Shown here in pieces: positions 25,345-37,148 of a DNA stretch of 64,000 nucleotides. Positions within the stretch are counted from its first letter, which is position 1, and each line of letters begins with the position of its first letter. Both the position numbers and the translations under genes were made by a program. The notes beneath the pieces are model-generated. The model worked only from the letters and a program-made list of their open reading frames with translations, did no database searches and was not told the DNA's origin. The stretch is from Ramazzottius varieornatus. Lineage: Eukaryota; Tardigrada; Eutardigrada; Parachela; Ramazzottiidae. The stretch lies in the NCBI GenBank assembly GCA_001949185.1, contig BDGG01000004.1, forward strand, positions 3,629,777 to 3,693,776, given 5' to 3'.

Positions 25345-25517
25345 GATGCACTGATTGCTTTACTCGAAAACACTTGAAATTTTTCATGCGCGACAAAGGC
25401 ATGTCAGTATTTTGGTTCAGCAGTTGGCCGTATTTCGAGCTCAAAGACCAAAATGGGGGTCCGCATGTTTACGACATCCAACAGTATTAAAATCGTCGTA
25501 CAAATACCACACAAGGA

Positions 25518-26539
25518 TCAGAAACAAGAGACACTGCTAATATTTCTTTCAGCAAAGTAGCGATGCCGTTTATCTTCTTTGGCAGGACCTGTAAGCGATG
25601 AAATTTGTCGTTTGAAGAACTGTGTGATGGCAGGCGTCCCCGACTCATCTTCCACTAGCACTTCTTCCCACTTGACCGCCACCGCGCTTTCCAATGCTTT
25701 AGTTGTCGTCGCCCAGCTGAAGCGGATCAACTGTGGATAACCAAACACTGGATCACAGTAGTCTTCCAAGAACCTTTTCGTAGCTGGGTCCCCCGGATAG
25801 CCACTCCCATAGGCCACCTCCGCTGGGAACCTACTGCCTTCCTTGAACCGCCATTCTTTTAGAGCTTGATCCCGACAGACTTTGGCCACTACACTGGCTG
25901 CACTAACGACAGGAAACAACGAATCGGCCTTTTTGGAAACGGTAATCATGGGTATGGTGGGAAAGCGCTCTTTGAGTTTGGCTTGGTACTTGTCCGGATC
26001 TCCGACTGTGTCAACAAAGACCGCACTGATCTTGACACCCATGTCTCGGACGGACTGAATGAGGAACATCGCTGAATCGTGCGAGATGGCGTTCAGGTTG
26101 TATTTACAGCGGCTAAGCATGGAACGTGAGATGCGGGAAGGGGAAAGGATCTGAGCGATCCAGCCGAATGTGTCAGCTGATTCTTGGATCTTCTCGAAGC
26201 AGGCGTCTCTTTGCTCTTCGTTTAGCGTCTTGGAATCTGCGACCTTCAATGAACTGAGCAGCGACTGGTCCTGCGATGCCACGTAGCATGCTCCGTACAC
26301 CATCGGACCCAGCACTGGTCCACGACCTAATAAAATCAAAAATTAACGATCCAGCGATAACGAACTACCTCTGTTAGCAAGTCAGAGCTTCCGAGCTATG
26401 TCGGACACAGAGTGACATGATACTGCCTACCTGCTTCGTCTATGCCCATGATCACTTGTTGTCGTTCCACTCTTGAAGGCGTCACGGACTTGAGAACGAA
26501 GTTTTCTCCATTGTTGAGGTGGAAATGTTTGAGGTCCAT
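25518..26539 (-). CDS. RNASEH2A: Ribonuclease H2 catalytic subunit A
   Basis: RNASEH2A is the catalytic subunit of the RNase H2 trimer, which cleaves RNA in RNA/DNA hybrids and single ribonucleotides in DNA. Two exons, 26539-26431 and 26326-25518, join in phase 1 to give about 305 residues (human 299). The junction falls inside the first catalytic motif MGIDEAGRGPVLGPMVYG, giving Asp and Glu of the active site. Further acidic residues sit in VADSKTLN and VFVDTVGDP. AASVVAKVCRD and YGSGYPGDPAT are strongly conserved type-2 RNase H blocks. The C-terminus has ITQFF, resembling a PIP-like PCNA-binding motif. The gene is tail-to-tail with WDPCP (173 bp between stops) and head-to-head with HDAC1. 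Confidence 0.96.
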
Positions 26540-27202
26540 GTTCCGATCTTTCCGTACGACTTGTCACTATCGTAGTTCCGTCCAGCTGACTTGATCCACC
26601 GACGACCGCCTATTGCACAAAAGCAGGTGGGACGTTACGATTAAACGGTGACTAAGATCCAAGGGATTGTGATCGAGGGTCTTCACACCTGCACAACAGA
26701 AGAACTGGCGTGGCCAGGGAAGAACAACTACAGCTGACCAAGCAGTAAAGCGGGTCAGGTTGTTGAAGGAAATCGCAATCTCTTTCATCAAAGGATCGCT
26801 CCGTCCCGCAATGCCGCTGTGGCAACTGTGTGAAAGCCCAGCTCGTGCATATGCATGCTGTGATTTTGCAGTTTGCAAGTAAGGAGAACGATTGATTGAC
26901 TGTTAAGGAACGTAGGTGTCTGTCACGCATGGTCTTGCAGGCTCTCCCTCTCTGGACAAGGCGCGCTTCACAGATCTTCCCGGTTCCAGAAAATCCCGTT
27001 TAGTACCGAAATCAGTCTGCCTTTGGATATCTGTGTTTTGATTACCAGTCGCCTAGACTTGCCTGAGGTGCAACAATTGAATAAAGGTACTCCATAAGAC
27101 GGACTGCGGCTCTTTAGCGATCTCCTGCAGAAGGTAAGGCAAGTGTAGAGACGGATGTATGCTTGAGTATATGTATATGTACCAGGTTTTGTTTATTTCA
27201 AG
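26540..27202. promoter_or_regulatory. Divergent region between RNASEH2A and HDAC1
   Basis: These 663 bp separate two oppositely transcribed start codons and should contain both promoters. Open frames of 92-103 codons on the minus strand have no recognisable domain and no supporting splice structure. I cannot point to a specific core promoter element. Confidence 0.35.
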
Positions 27203-29265
27203 ATGGCCACCCAAGTCCCGACTGGTCCCGTGCGGGGTGACTACGAGAAGAAGGTCTCCTACTACTATGACGCCGATGTGGGTAACTTCTACTACGGACA
27301 AGGCCATCCCATGAAGCCCCATCGTATTCGCATGGCTCATAACCTCATCCTCAACTATGGCCTTTATCGCAAGATGGAGGTGTATCGTCCACACAAGGCA
27401 ACCTTCGAGGAGATGACCAAGTTCCATTCTGATGAGTACATTCGCTTCTTGAGAGCAGTCAAGCCAGACAACCTGGCCAGCTTCAACAAGTACATGCAGC
27501 AGTTCAACGTTGGGGAAGACTGTCCCGTCTTTGATGGCATATACGAGTTCTGCCAGCTCTACACCGGCGGGTCCGTCGCGGGAGCCATCAAGCTGAACAA
27601 ACGCCAGACGGACATTGCCGTGAACTGGGCTGGTGGTCTCCATCATGCTAAGAAAGCAGAAGCGTCGGGCTTCTGCTATGTTAACGTAAGTCACCGTTCT
27701 TGGTGGACTACAGTAATTAATGAAACAATTTTAATACTAAAACTAATAGGACCGGATATTCGGAAGATAAAAATATTTGGAAAATCAAAAACTGAGCGAA
27801 ATGGTTCTCATAAAAGCTGGACTGGATAGATTTCTGTTTTCTGTTTCCACAGGACATTGTTTTGGCCATTTTGGAACTGCTAAAGTACCACCAGCGCGTT
27901 CTGTACGTGGACATCGACGTCCATCACGGAGATGGCGTTGAAGAAGCCTTCTTCACGACAGACCGTGTCTTGACGGTCTCGTACCACAAGTACGGCGAGT
28001 ACTTTCCTGGTACCGGAGACTTGAATGACATTGGTGCGGGCAAGGGTAAGCACTACGCAGTAAACTTTCCCCTGCGTGACGGTGTGGACGATGCCAGCTA
28101 CGAAGAGATCTTCGCTCCTGTCATGAGGAAAGTCATGGAGTTTTACGATCCCGGCGCTGTGGTACTCCAGTGTGGAGCAGACTCACTGACTGGCGATCGT
28201 CTGGGCTGCTTCAACCTCACCGTGAAGGGACATGCACGATGTGTCGAGTTTATGAAGACATTCAATAAGCCGTTGCTGCTGTTGGGTGGTGGCGGTTACA
28301 CTATCAAGAACGTGGCCAGATGTTGGACATACGAAACTGCCGTCGCACTAGGTAATGCGAAGAATCTAGGGTTATGATTTTGTATCAGGGGACCCAAGTT
28401 GCTAACAAGAAACAGAATCTAAAGATCGGTAAAAGACTAGACGAAGTATTCCATGAACCTGCGTACTCAGTGCTGTGCAGTCAAGGGGCTGGCATTGTAT
28501 GCAGGTTCATGAATGAAACGGTGAGGTCTTTCACATAAAGATCAAATTGTTCTTTTTATTCTAGTCTGTTTTACCTGCTGTTACGAAGCTGTCTCCTCTT
28601 TCTGACAGCATTCATCTTTTTCCTTTTTAGGTGTGGAAGTCCCGAATGAGCTGCCCTACAATGACTACTTCGAGTACTTTGCACCCGACTTCAAGCTGCA
28701 CATCGCGCCATCCAACATGTCCAACCTCAACTCCACAGATTACCTTAGCCAGGTAAAAGACCGACTTTTCGAAAACCTTCGCCACATGCCGTTTGCCCCG
28801 TCAGTGCAGCAGCATGATGTGCCTCGTGATGCCATGGATCTCGACGAGATGGAGCGGGCAGCGATGGATGCTGCCAACCCCGACGAACGAGTTCCTCAGG
28901 CTTTGAAGGACCGGATCCGCGAACGGGAGAACGACAACAACGACATCGCGGAAGGTGGGGAACGCAGTGGCGATCGGGATTTAGACGTCAATGGGGAGAT
29001 GCCGCACAGCAATGGAATGAGTCGGAAACGACTGCTGCCGGAAGGCTTCGCTGATTCCATGGAAGATGACAACCAAGGACGCGGGATCCTTAACGGAGCG
29101 GTAAGTACGTCTGTCGTCGCCTTGGCTGGAACGACCGCCGAAGCGGCCACGGTGGAACCCATGGAAGTCGTGACGACACACACAGTCGATGCTGTCAAGA
29201 ATCCTGATGGAACGACCACCGTCACAACCACGGAGCAGACCAAGACGACTGCGGTGGTGCAGTAG
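27203..29265 (+). CDS. HDAC1: Class I histone deacetylase HDAC1/2
   Basis: This is a zinc-dependent lysine deacetylase, the catalytic subunit of Sin3, NuRD and CoREST corepressors. Three exons, 27203-27685, 27853-28351 and 28631-29265, join in phase to give about 538 residues. The N-terminal half contains [20 protein letters not shown] and the [18 protein letters not shown] catalytic block, with the next aspartate encoded at the start of exon 2. Zinc-binding and charge-relay residues lie in [15 protein letters not shown] and [11 protein letters not shown]. The active-site tyrosine is in [16 protein letters not shown]. Exon 3 begins with [19 protein letters not shown], which marks the HDAC1/2 type rather than HDAC3 or HDAC8. 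The C-terminal tail is moderately acidic but lacks the Lys/Glu-rich blocks of vertebrate HDAC1 and ends in a Thr/Val-rich stretch. Intron 2 contains a hairpin described separately. Confidence 0.97.
28448..28515 (+). ncRNA. Candidate intronic miRNA-like hairpin in HDAC1
   Basis: Within HDAC1 intron 2, CATGAACCTGCGTAC (28452-28466) pairs fully with GTATGCAGGTTCATG (28497-28511), with one G-U wobble. Pairing extends inward to AGTGC/GCATT around a loop of about 17 nt, and a few bases outward. The total is close to 70 nt with a stem near 22-25 bp, the shape expected of a pre-miRNA. I do not recognise the arms as a known conserved miRNA, so expression is unproven. Confidence 0.35.
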
Positions 29266-29606
29266 TCAAGCTACTTAGGTCTCTTCCCATCCGTTGTTAC
29301 GTTAACTATCTTGATAATCCTTGTTTTTTATTTAACCTACGGCGCTTTTCCAATGTCTGCTTCTCATGTGTCCGGGCTAGTATCACTTGTAATAACAGCG
29401 ATATTGCCTTTAAGAATCATTAGTCTTGCGACTCTTGTCTTTTAGCTACAGGAATGACCATGCAAGGCAGTTACTTTCTCAGTAGCGATATTTCCTCGCT
29501 AAATCGACCATTTATATTTTATATTGTGTAGTGTCTCGCATACTAGCGATTCTGACGGGCCGTTGTCTCTTGGCGCTTAATCGTGTACAATTAAAACACT
29601 GTAATG

Positions 29607-29890
29607 GTACGAGGAGCTGGTCTTAACTTTGTCCACGGCAAAACTTTGTACACATACGTCACGAGTTACTTGCAGGCTCTTCAGGCTTGCGACGTTTCCA
29701 TTGATGTACGTGGGAGGTGGGCGGATGATTTGAACCAGATCGTCATCTTGAGTGGCGCACGTTCCCATTTCTGCGGACTAAGTGTGCGCCACTTGGGAAA
29801 ACCATCTGATTCAGATCATTTGCCCACGTCCCATGTGTACAAAGCTTTGGCCTAGACAAAGTTAGGACCAGCTCCTCCGCCTCCTCGTAC
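29607..29890. mobile_element. 284-bp foldback MITE downstream of HDAC1
   Basis: The two halves are imperfect inverted copies along nearly the whole length. The left arm reads GTACGAGGAGCTGGTC, then TTAACTTTGTC, then CTTTGTACACAT. The right arm, reverse-complemented, reads GTACGAGGAGGCGG, GAGCTGGTCC, TAACTTTGTC and CTTTGTACACAT. The centre is the GTGGCGCAC/GTGCGCCAC stem (29752-29792) shared with the small hairpins at 8268 and 51753. GTAC at both outer edges could be a 4-bp target-site duplication or simply the end of the inverted repeat. No coding capacity is present. Confidence 0.75.
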
Positions 29891-30090
29891 TCGGTTTGCC
29901 AGAGCATCCGATTTCTTCGTCTGCACACTTTTTCAACGTTTGTCAGTCTGAGTGAATGAAATATGTCATTATAAGTTAGGGACAGGAGAACAGCAGGTTA
30001 TCGAAAAGGTAAAAAAGGGTGCAAACCAACAACTTGTCAAGACCCCACTTTGATAACACAAAAACAACTAACAGCAGCGCAGAATGCCGA

Positions 30091-32119
30091 CTATCTTCTG
30101 CTGAAAACCGACGGGACAAGAGAACTGAGAAAACTCCTCCTTTCTTTTTCTTCCTGGAGGTTGGACTGTAAAGCTAATGTTTTGACTTGCTCTTCCTGCA
30201 ACAAAACAGAGTTTCGAAGTCAGCCGCATACAAAATAGGCGTAACAGCCCAGGGCCGTTTAGTACTCACTCGCAATATCTGCTGCCGCTTTCTGAAGGCT
30301 TCTAGAATATCATCTTCACTCTTGTAATTATCCAGAACTTCTCTCACGTCTTCCACCTCACTGGCGGCGATCGCTATAGAAAAAGAGTGCATTAGGAAAC
30401 GAAAAAGGATCCACGACTTTGATGTGGCAGCTTCGTGGTATGCCTTACAAGAAAAGACGATACTTACTTTTCAAAAAGGCAGCGAGGTCATACAATGTTC
30501 TGTCGTCGTCATTTCCGGTCCACTTCGGGAGGAATATGGCGTTCCTGTCATGACCCGGTACTACGTTCGAATCCCACTCAACCACGATCGTCTTCGACAG
30601 GTCGCGATTAAGGTATGATAAATCCTAGACGGAGAACCCACAACAGGTGAATAACTAGGTGATGACACTGAGTTCAAACGAAGCGAACTCACTTTGACAT
30701 GTTTTCCTTTGATGTACCGGGTGGAATCGCGGAACAGGCGGTACATGATAAAACCGTTGGGATCCAGTCCAAGCAGGATAGGGAAAGCTGTCTGCAATGA
30801 CATCACGGTTCTTAGAAGAACTGAATCTATACTTACTGCTTGCTAGATAAAGCGCGAAGATCGGAGAACTCACAAACGCTTGTTCGTTCGTATAAACGAC
30901 AATTTCAAAATACGGTCCAGCTAACTGTTCCAGGAAATAATCTACGCCTGGTCGCTTCTTGAACCTCCAGCCAGTTCCGTACTACACAGAAGAAATAGAG
31001 AAGGTGTTTAGATTTACATATCTTTGATACGCGAAGAGCTTACGGTCCAGTCGGGATGTACTAAAATGCCGGTCATTTCCAGCACTACGGTATAGGGCGG
31101 TTGGTGGTAGGGTTCCTTGAGTGGATCTGGCAAAAGCTTTTCCCGCGAAGGCTCTTTTATCATCTGCAACAGATGGGTCGTTACAGCAGTGTTGAAGAAC
31201 TATGGAAATGGAACTCACCTTCTCATAAAAGACAACTTCTTTCCATGCTCGAAGAAGGTACTGCTTCCATACAGGCACTGCCAGAGAATATGACATCTCG
31301 TTGCTTATGAAACGTAGTCTAAAGCCAAGGGTATTGAAATACATAAATTACTTACTGTCACTAAATTCATCCCTAATCTGCGAAGAAGACAGACACAAGA
31401 TTATTAGTGCGTACACGAGGAAAGCGGTATAAACCCACATACTGTCGTCAGCTGATTGCAGAAACACCATCAAATGTACTTACCACGTCTCCTTGATCAT
31501 CAATCTTTGGTTGTCCTGTAAAGGAAAGAACACTTAGCTGTATTTCATTGGAGATAAACAGGAAGATTCCAGAATGAAATTGTTCAGTTACTGTACCCCA
31601 TTCGAGGACAGCGAAGCCGGCTGCGCCAGTTAATGAAAGTCCCATTGCAATGAGTGACCATTTCATCGCCCGCTTTTGAAAAGCTTCTTTCCTTTTCCGC
31701 TCTTCTTCTTCAGGATTCACTGCTCCAGCAGCCGTCGTAATCGTGTCTGAGGGAGCGGTAACCTCGGCGGGCTCGCTGCCAGATAGTGGACCTGCTTGCG
31801 TCACCGGTGGCTTTTCGCTGTCTGCGCTCTTATCGGCGAACATCCTCCTTGGGATGCATGACATCTGCAGGCGCTTCGAACTAGAAAGAAGCTGATATCT
31901 CCGAAGGTATGCTCCCTTGTCTCCAGCGAAAAACGCGGTTGTGGGGATGCTGGCAGCGGACTGAGTAGAGTGTGGACGTATTCCGCCGAGATGACATCTT
32001 GAGGTGTGGTCGCGGAATTCCACAGTTGACGCAGAAGAGCTTTGTCCGGGGAACAGGTATACATGTCGCGCGAGCGTGGATATCTTCTTAGAGACGATAG
32101 TCTTTCCCACGAGCGCCAT
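30091..32119 (-). CDS. TIMM50: Mitochondrial import translocase subunit TIM50
   Basis: TIM50 is the receptor of the TIM23 inner-membrane translocase and hands presequence proteins from TOM to TIM23. Ten exons join in phase: 32119-31597, 31515-31484, 31377-31356, 31277-31219, 31163-31044, 30981-30874, 30791-30693, 30624-30468, 30373-30270, 30195-30091, about 442 residues. The N-terminal 130 residues are Ser/Arg-rich (presequence). A transmembrane helix follows near residue 160 ([20 protein letters not shown]). The intermembrane-space domain is FCP1-like: [65 protein letters not shown]. As in animal TIM50, the phosphatase-type DxDx motif is replaced ([11 protein letters not shown]), consistent with a non-enzymatic role. 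The gene is head-to-head with UFSP2, 349 bp between starts. Confidence 0.95.
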
Positions 32120-32468
32120 TACTAGGACCACTCAACCACAAGGTAAATATCAAAGGCACAAAAGGATTTATTCGAAACAAGCTGATTTCCGATGAGCTGA
32201 TCGAACTGCGGAAAATAGTCAACATCCTCGAATTTAATCTCGGCCCTTGGGTTGCCCCGGGCGAGTCGCTGCTGGATTGATTGAAATACACGTTGATTTC
32301 ATGACCATACTGAATGCCCGGTATTATGCATCGCGCAGCTGATTGTTACTTATTCCATGACTTCCGTGACTCCGTAGCCTGGTTTTCGCGATCTTCCTCT
32401 CTCCGTAGTTTCTTCTCATTCCGTATCCTTCGGTGGTGTTACATTGGTTAACCATAGACTGCTATAGG

Positions 32469-35333
32469 ATGGATATCTATCTCGCTCAGAGCTTGGAGCA
32501 GGTACGTGCGGGTATTTCAGTTAGCCCATTAACGTCAACTGTTCTCGATGGGTACTCGTGGTGTGGCGCGAGTTGCACTGCTTACGGAAGTTTTGTTGCA
32601 GCATCTGAAGAGACACTCCTCAGGACGGCAGTACGGAATCCTGTATGGAATACGGCCATTACAACTGGATGATACGATGATCGGGCTCATGTGCACTTTC
32701 GTTGACGAAGAGTGCTTGCAAAGTTCGGAAGCTCTTCGACATCATCTCGACACGAACAACATGATATTGCCTACTGGTACGAAATAACAGAAGTTTAGCG
32801 TATATATGGTTGGTATCCCCCGGCGAGGTCCATACTGTTGAGCATATTGCTTTCTGGTAGGTCTCCATGTGATTGGCTTAGTTGATTTCACGAAATCCCC
32901 ACACAACTACCGCGACGGATTATCCGAAGCGCAATACGAGTATCTCAGACTGCTCCATGAATTTTGCGAAAGTCAAGATCAACAGGTGAGTGATTGTTTG
33001 GCGTTAACATGGCAGAAATAAGCTTTGCTGTGTCGTGGTTTCAGGTGGCAAGAGTTGTGGTTCTCGTGGAGGACTCAGACGAAATTCCTCGACGTAAACT
33101 CCAGTTCAGAGGTTTCGTCTGGAAATCCTTAACAGACCCAACCGTGCAAAGCTCTCCAGTCATATGGAAAAGCTATGAAGCCATCCATCAAGATCTCGCC
33201 TATTTCCGGCTAAACGCTGTCATTGATAGCGCTATTACTCCAACCAACAGTAGACACGGTACAAATAACGGGAACCGCAGGTGTCCGGGTGTTGGACTCT
33301 GTGGTTGATATCTTGTCGGTGTTATATGCCGTAGGACTGGCGAAGGCACTGGAACAGAAGTTGCAAGATCTTCAGGTCGACAACAAGAACGACTACGCTT
33401 ACGGCCTACATGGGGACAATTCTGTCATCTTGCTTCCTTCGACGCCAGCAACCGTAGTCGCAAATCCCAACATGGGTGCCACCTCCCCTACAACATCCAT
33501 CAAAGACTTCCTGACAGCGTACTCGAAACGAGAAGCCAAAGAAGCAAAACCTCTAAAAAGCGACGGGATAAGTTCGTTGTCTGATGTGACCCAAGGTTTT
33601 CTTCCGGTAAGTCTCTGGGGTATTCATATGTAGCGAGCTGAAACGGGTGTCGTTTTTACATTACAGGAATCTTTGGTAGAGATGAACCTCTTCTCGAACG
33701 CGACAGACGCAAGATCATTACACGGCAGTTCGCCCCTCTTGACCATAGGGGAAGGAGCAACGCAGTTGATCAGACTTTCCATCGACTGCTTCATCGTGTG
33801 TTCCAAGTCCAAAACATTGGCGAAGCTCGTGGAAGTAGTGGAAGACGCAAAGAGGAAGCAGCTCAACTCCATCCTGTATTTTATTCGTCGATGGGCGTTG
33901 TTTTATTCAAAACCCGATGAAGTAAGTTTTTTGACGTCATACTCTTGAGTCTGGTCCAAGTTCCTTGGTGCTCACTGTAGCCGTTTCAATGTTTCCCGCT
34001 ATTTTTTCCAGCTCCAAGTACCAATGCCATTCCACGTGATAAACGGACCGAATCTTCTTACTCTGTACACAGCTCCAAACGACGAAGTACTCGGTGAGGA
34101 CTTTGTTCGGCATCTGCACATCTTAGAAGTAGCGACCTATAAGATTTAGTATCTGTCATAGACCGGAATTTTGTTTGTTACAGACGAGTTCTTGGGAGAG
34201 ATCTACGACCGCTTCGGTTATACACCAGAATTGCCAGTTCTTCGAAAGGAATGTTCCCTGCGGAGTCGCCTAGTCATGTCGAAACGAAACATTCTCGATA
34301 TTGGCGACAAACTGGTCACAGGACCTAATAGTATGCACTGCAGTTTCTTCAAAGACTCACGGAACGATTTGGGGGGAGTAAGCTAATGTGCCTGATTTTT
34401 TAGGTAAGTTCCTGAAAGAAAGTTCGGACTGGGAGCTGACGAAGGTCCTCGGCTCGTACACCTACCATCATTACAAGCAGGACAGATTCGACGATGACGG
34501 CTGGGGATGCGCGTGAGTGTTGTCAATGAACTTTCTTTATGGGTGTTCCTCTTCTCTTAATCAAAATCCGTCCACGGTTTATTTTTTCCCTTTACAGTTA
34601 TCGGTCTCTGCAGACGCTGTTTTCCTGGTTCAAACTCCAGGGTTTCACGAAGGCACCGGTTCCGCATCACGAGCAGATACAGCGACTGCTAGTCGAGATC
34701 AAAGATAGGGAAAAGTCATTGATAGGCTCAAAGCAGTGGATTGGAGCGATGGAGATTTCGCGGACATTGGAGCAACTTTTAGGGGTGCGCCGTATAGCCA
34801 GCATTTCGCACTACAGCTGTGCCTGACTGTGCCCTCACTAAACCCCCTTTTTGCTTGCAGATTCAGTGTCGCATAGTGTATGTACAGGCTGGACGTGATC
34901 TGGGAACCGCTTTTGCGGCCTTGAAGAGTCATTTCGAAACGGAAGGCACGCCTGTCATGATCGGTGAGACGAGAACCCACCGCCGTGACTTCAGTTCAAT
35001 CTAGGAAACTTTCAATTGAATTTCTTGGTGTTTTGTATTCGAAAGGTGGGGGAGTGTATGCCCACACGATAGGCGGGGTAGCGGTCAATCGGACTACCGG
35101 TGAAGTAAAGGCTCTCGTGGTCGATCCGCATTATGTTGGAGAGGACAATGTGGACCTCGTATTCAAGAAGGTAAGTCTGTGACAATTGGAAGTTGAGTTA
35201 AAAAGACTGGGTCGAACGGTTGTGCTTGCAGAACGGAGTTGCATGGAGGACACCAGAGTTTTGGGATCAGAATGCTTTTTTTAATTTATGTTGTCCGCTA
35301 CGGCCAAGACTGTCGCCGTCGACGAGGGCGTGA
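32469..35333 (+). CDS. UFSP2: UFM1-specific protease 2 (one frame break)
   Basis: UFSP2 is the cysteine protease that matures UFM1 and removes it from targets such as ribosomal uL24 at the ER. Exons: 32469-32501, 32602-32776, 32861-32985, 33045-33606, 33667-33921, 34012-34093, 34184-34330, 34404-34512, 34598-34784, 34861-34963, 35046-35170, 35232-35333. The catalytic domain is clear: [20 protein letters not shown] with the active-site Cys, [31 protein letters not shown], and VVDPHYVG supplying Asp and His. The N-terminal half matches the insect-type extension ([16 protein letters not shown]). Within exon 4 the frame must shift by +1 between 33214 and 33308; other junctions are in phase. The shift could be a sequence error, an indel or an abnormally short intron. 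The usual GWCGWK near the C-terminus is altered to NGVAWRT. Confidence 0.88.
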
Positions 35334-35497
35334 AGTTTCCAACATTCTTGACGTTCATACACCATTTTTTTCTATGATTCAATGGTACGTCACTGCTAAT
35401 GTTCAGCCTTGTGCGAAAATACGTACTAACGAATTCCATTAATACTCAAATATGCGTTTCCCTCCCACTCAGAAAAGGGAACCAAATACGAAAATTT

Positions 35498-36250
35498 TTA
35501 TGCGGTGTTGTTGTCGAGCTCACGCAGAAACGCGTCTACTAGTTCGTTCTGTTGTTTCTTCGACTGAGCTCGCTGATCGGCAGATCCTGCTTGTTCCCCG
35601 TTTACTGAGTCACGACCTGCCAAAAAAAGAACAGAGACAAAGCTCATAATACACTGGCGAAGATAACCCATTCTTGTACCGGCAAAGACACAGAAAATAA
35701 AACCGAATACGTTTGAAACAAGCCCAAAGATTCCAACTGTATGTACTCACCAGGTTCAGTGTCATGGTCTTCCAACATCGTTCCCGCCGGCCAGAACAAA
35801 TACTCGGCTTCAGAGAAACAGATGTCTGAGAGGCGGTCAGCACTGTCTGAAATACAAGTTCGCTGGTAGACATGATAAACAACCGACTCTTTAGGGTAAA
35901 TTTAACTAACCTTCTTGGACTGAAAAAGAAGCTGGGTTTTGTGATCGACAGTGTACGGCGACACCATGCCCCTTGTACGGCGCTTCTTGAGATTCATAAA
36001 CATCGTCGCCAATCCGTAGATACAGGACGTTCTTATGATAAGCAAAGAAGGTCGGCTGTTCGAAGTAGCCTGCATCTCTTGGAGCTCCTACAATCCGACA
36101 GCGGACATTCCTCTGCAACAGATCAACTGTGAGATATGTTCAGAAACGCCAGAGCCAAAAACGCAGCAACGAGTCCAAAACAAAGGTAAATCACAGTGGC
36201 CGACGCTGAACTTACTGCACCTTTGAATCGTCCGTGACAATGAAGTCCAT
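35498..36250 (-). CDS. Unrecognised small protein, four or more exons
   Basis: Exons 36250-36221, 36112-35911, 35846-35751 and 35616-35498 join in phase and encode about 149 residues from the ATG at 36250. Visible blocks are MDFIVTDDSK, CRIVGAPRDAGYFEQPTFFA, NVLYLRIGDDVYESQEAPYK, EAEYLFWPAGTML and a polar, helical C-terminus (QSKKQQNELVDAFLREL). There is no signal peptide. The pattern of a short beta-rich region centred on YLRIGDDVYES loosely recalls the TFIIIC subunit GTF3C6, but the resemblance is too weak to assign. The frame is open further upstream (CHRKRADQHSKVV), so an additional 5' exon is possible. The gene is tail-to-tail with UFSP2 (164 bp) and head-to-head with MRPL48. Confidence 0.5.
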
Positions 36251-37148
36251 GACGACTTTGGAATGTTGATCCGCTCGCTTCCGATGGCAAAGAGCGATAA
36301 GTTAAGTAAGGTCTGGATCCAGTAGGGGTAGCTGGATAAGTGTCAAATAGTGGCAAGCAATCTGGACACTGGTTATTCCCGAATCCCGTCAGGATTCAGC
36401 TGATACACTGCGTGAAGGGAAGACCACTGTAGTGCTGCTGAACCGCGCGTCTGTCGGAGCATGGTAAGCCAAAACGCGCAAACTGAAAATGGTAGACCAT
36501 AAAATTACCAGAGCTGGGGCCCGTATACAGGAAACCTTGACATCGAATGCCGGTAACAATGCTTTTTCAAATCCCGAGCTAAGTGCTGCAGTCAATCAAC
36601 TGAAGGATCGCGTTTCTTCTTTTCATGTCCAAGCTATAGCAGCGGTTGATTGACTGGTCTGGCTCTTCGCTTAAATTAACAGTCATGTACGTCGCAGAAT
36701 TTGTACGTCATGGCTAAAATCTGCTCCGCGTTGCGCCCTGACGCATGACGTCAAGGATACTTTATGGTGTTCTTCCTTCCAGCAACGCGCGCTTCAGCAG
36801 CACATCAGTGGGGAAGACTGGCCGATTGAGCGAGTCACGTCACATGTGACATACATCAGACGACATGATATACTAAATAACACTGGTATCTCAAACTCAC
36901 GGAGTTACGGTTTCCGCAGAGGCAGATTCTGGCAGAGGCTTCTGGTTTTTGTTACGCGAGGACTTCGTCGATTCTCGTTCCCCATCCACCCTCGATCTAC
37001 CTCATCGATTTGTCGTATGTGAGTTCACGTTGCAGGTTTCCCCTTCATATAAGTTGCAAGGCGGAAGTAGCTGGAGAAGCACTGGAGCAATCCTGGCCAG
37101 CTGGTCCACGTAAGACGTTGGTTGTACCATCGTTCTCCTGAAGTCGCA

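Noticed and set aside
30555-30575. tRNA T-loop-like string GTTCGAATCCCAC
   Set aside because: It lies inside TIM50 coding exon 8 and no acceptor stem, D-arm or anticodon arm can be formed around it.
33250-33280. 31-nt GT-AG intron repairing the UFSP2 frame
   Set aside because: Phase fits, but it is about half the shortest other intron in the window, so I record a frame break instead of annotating it.
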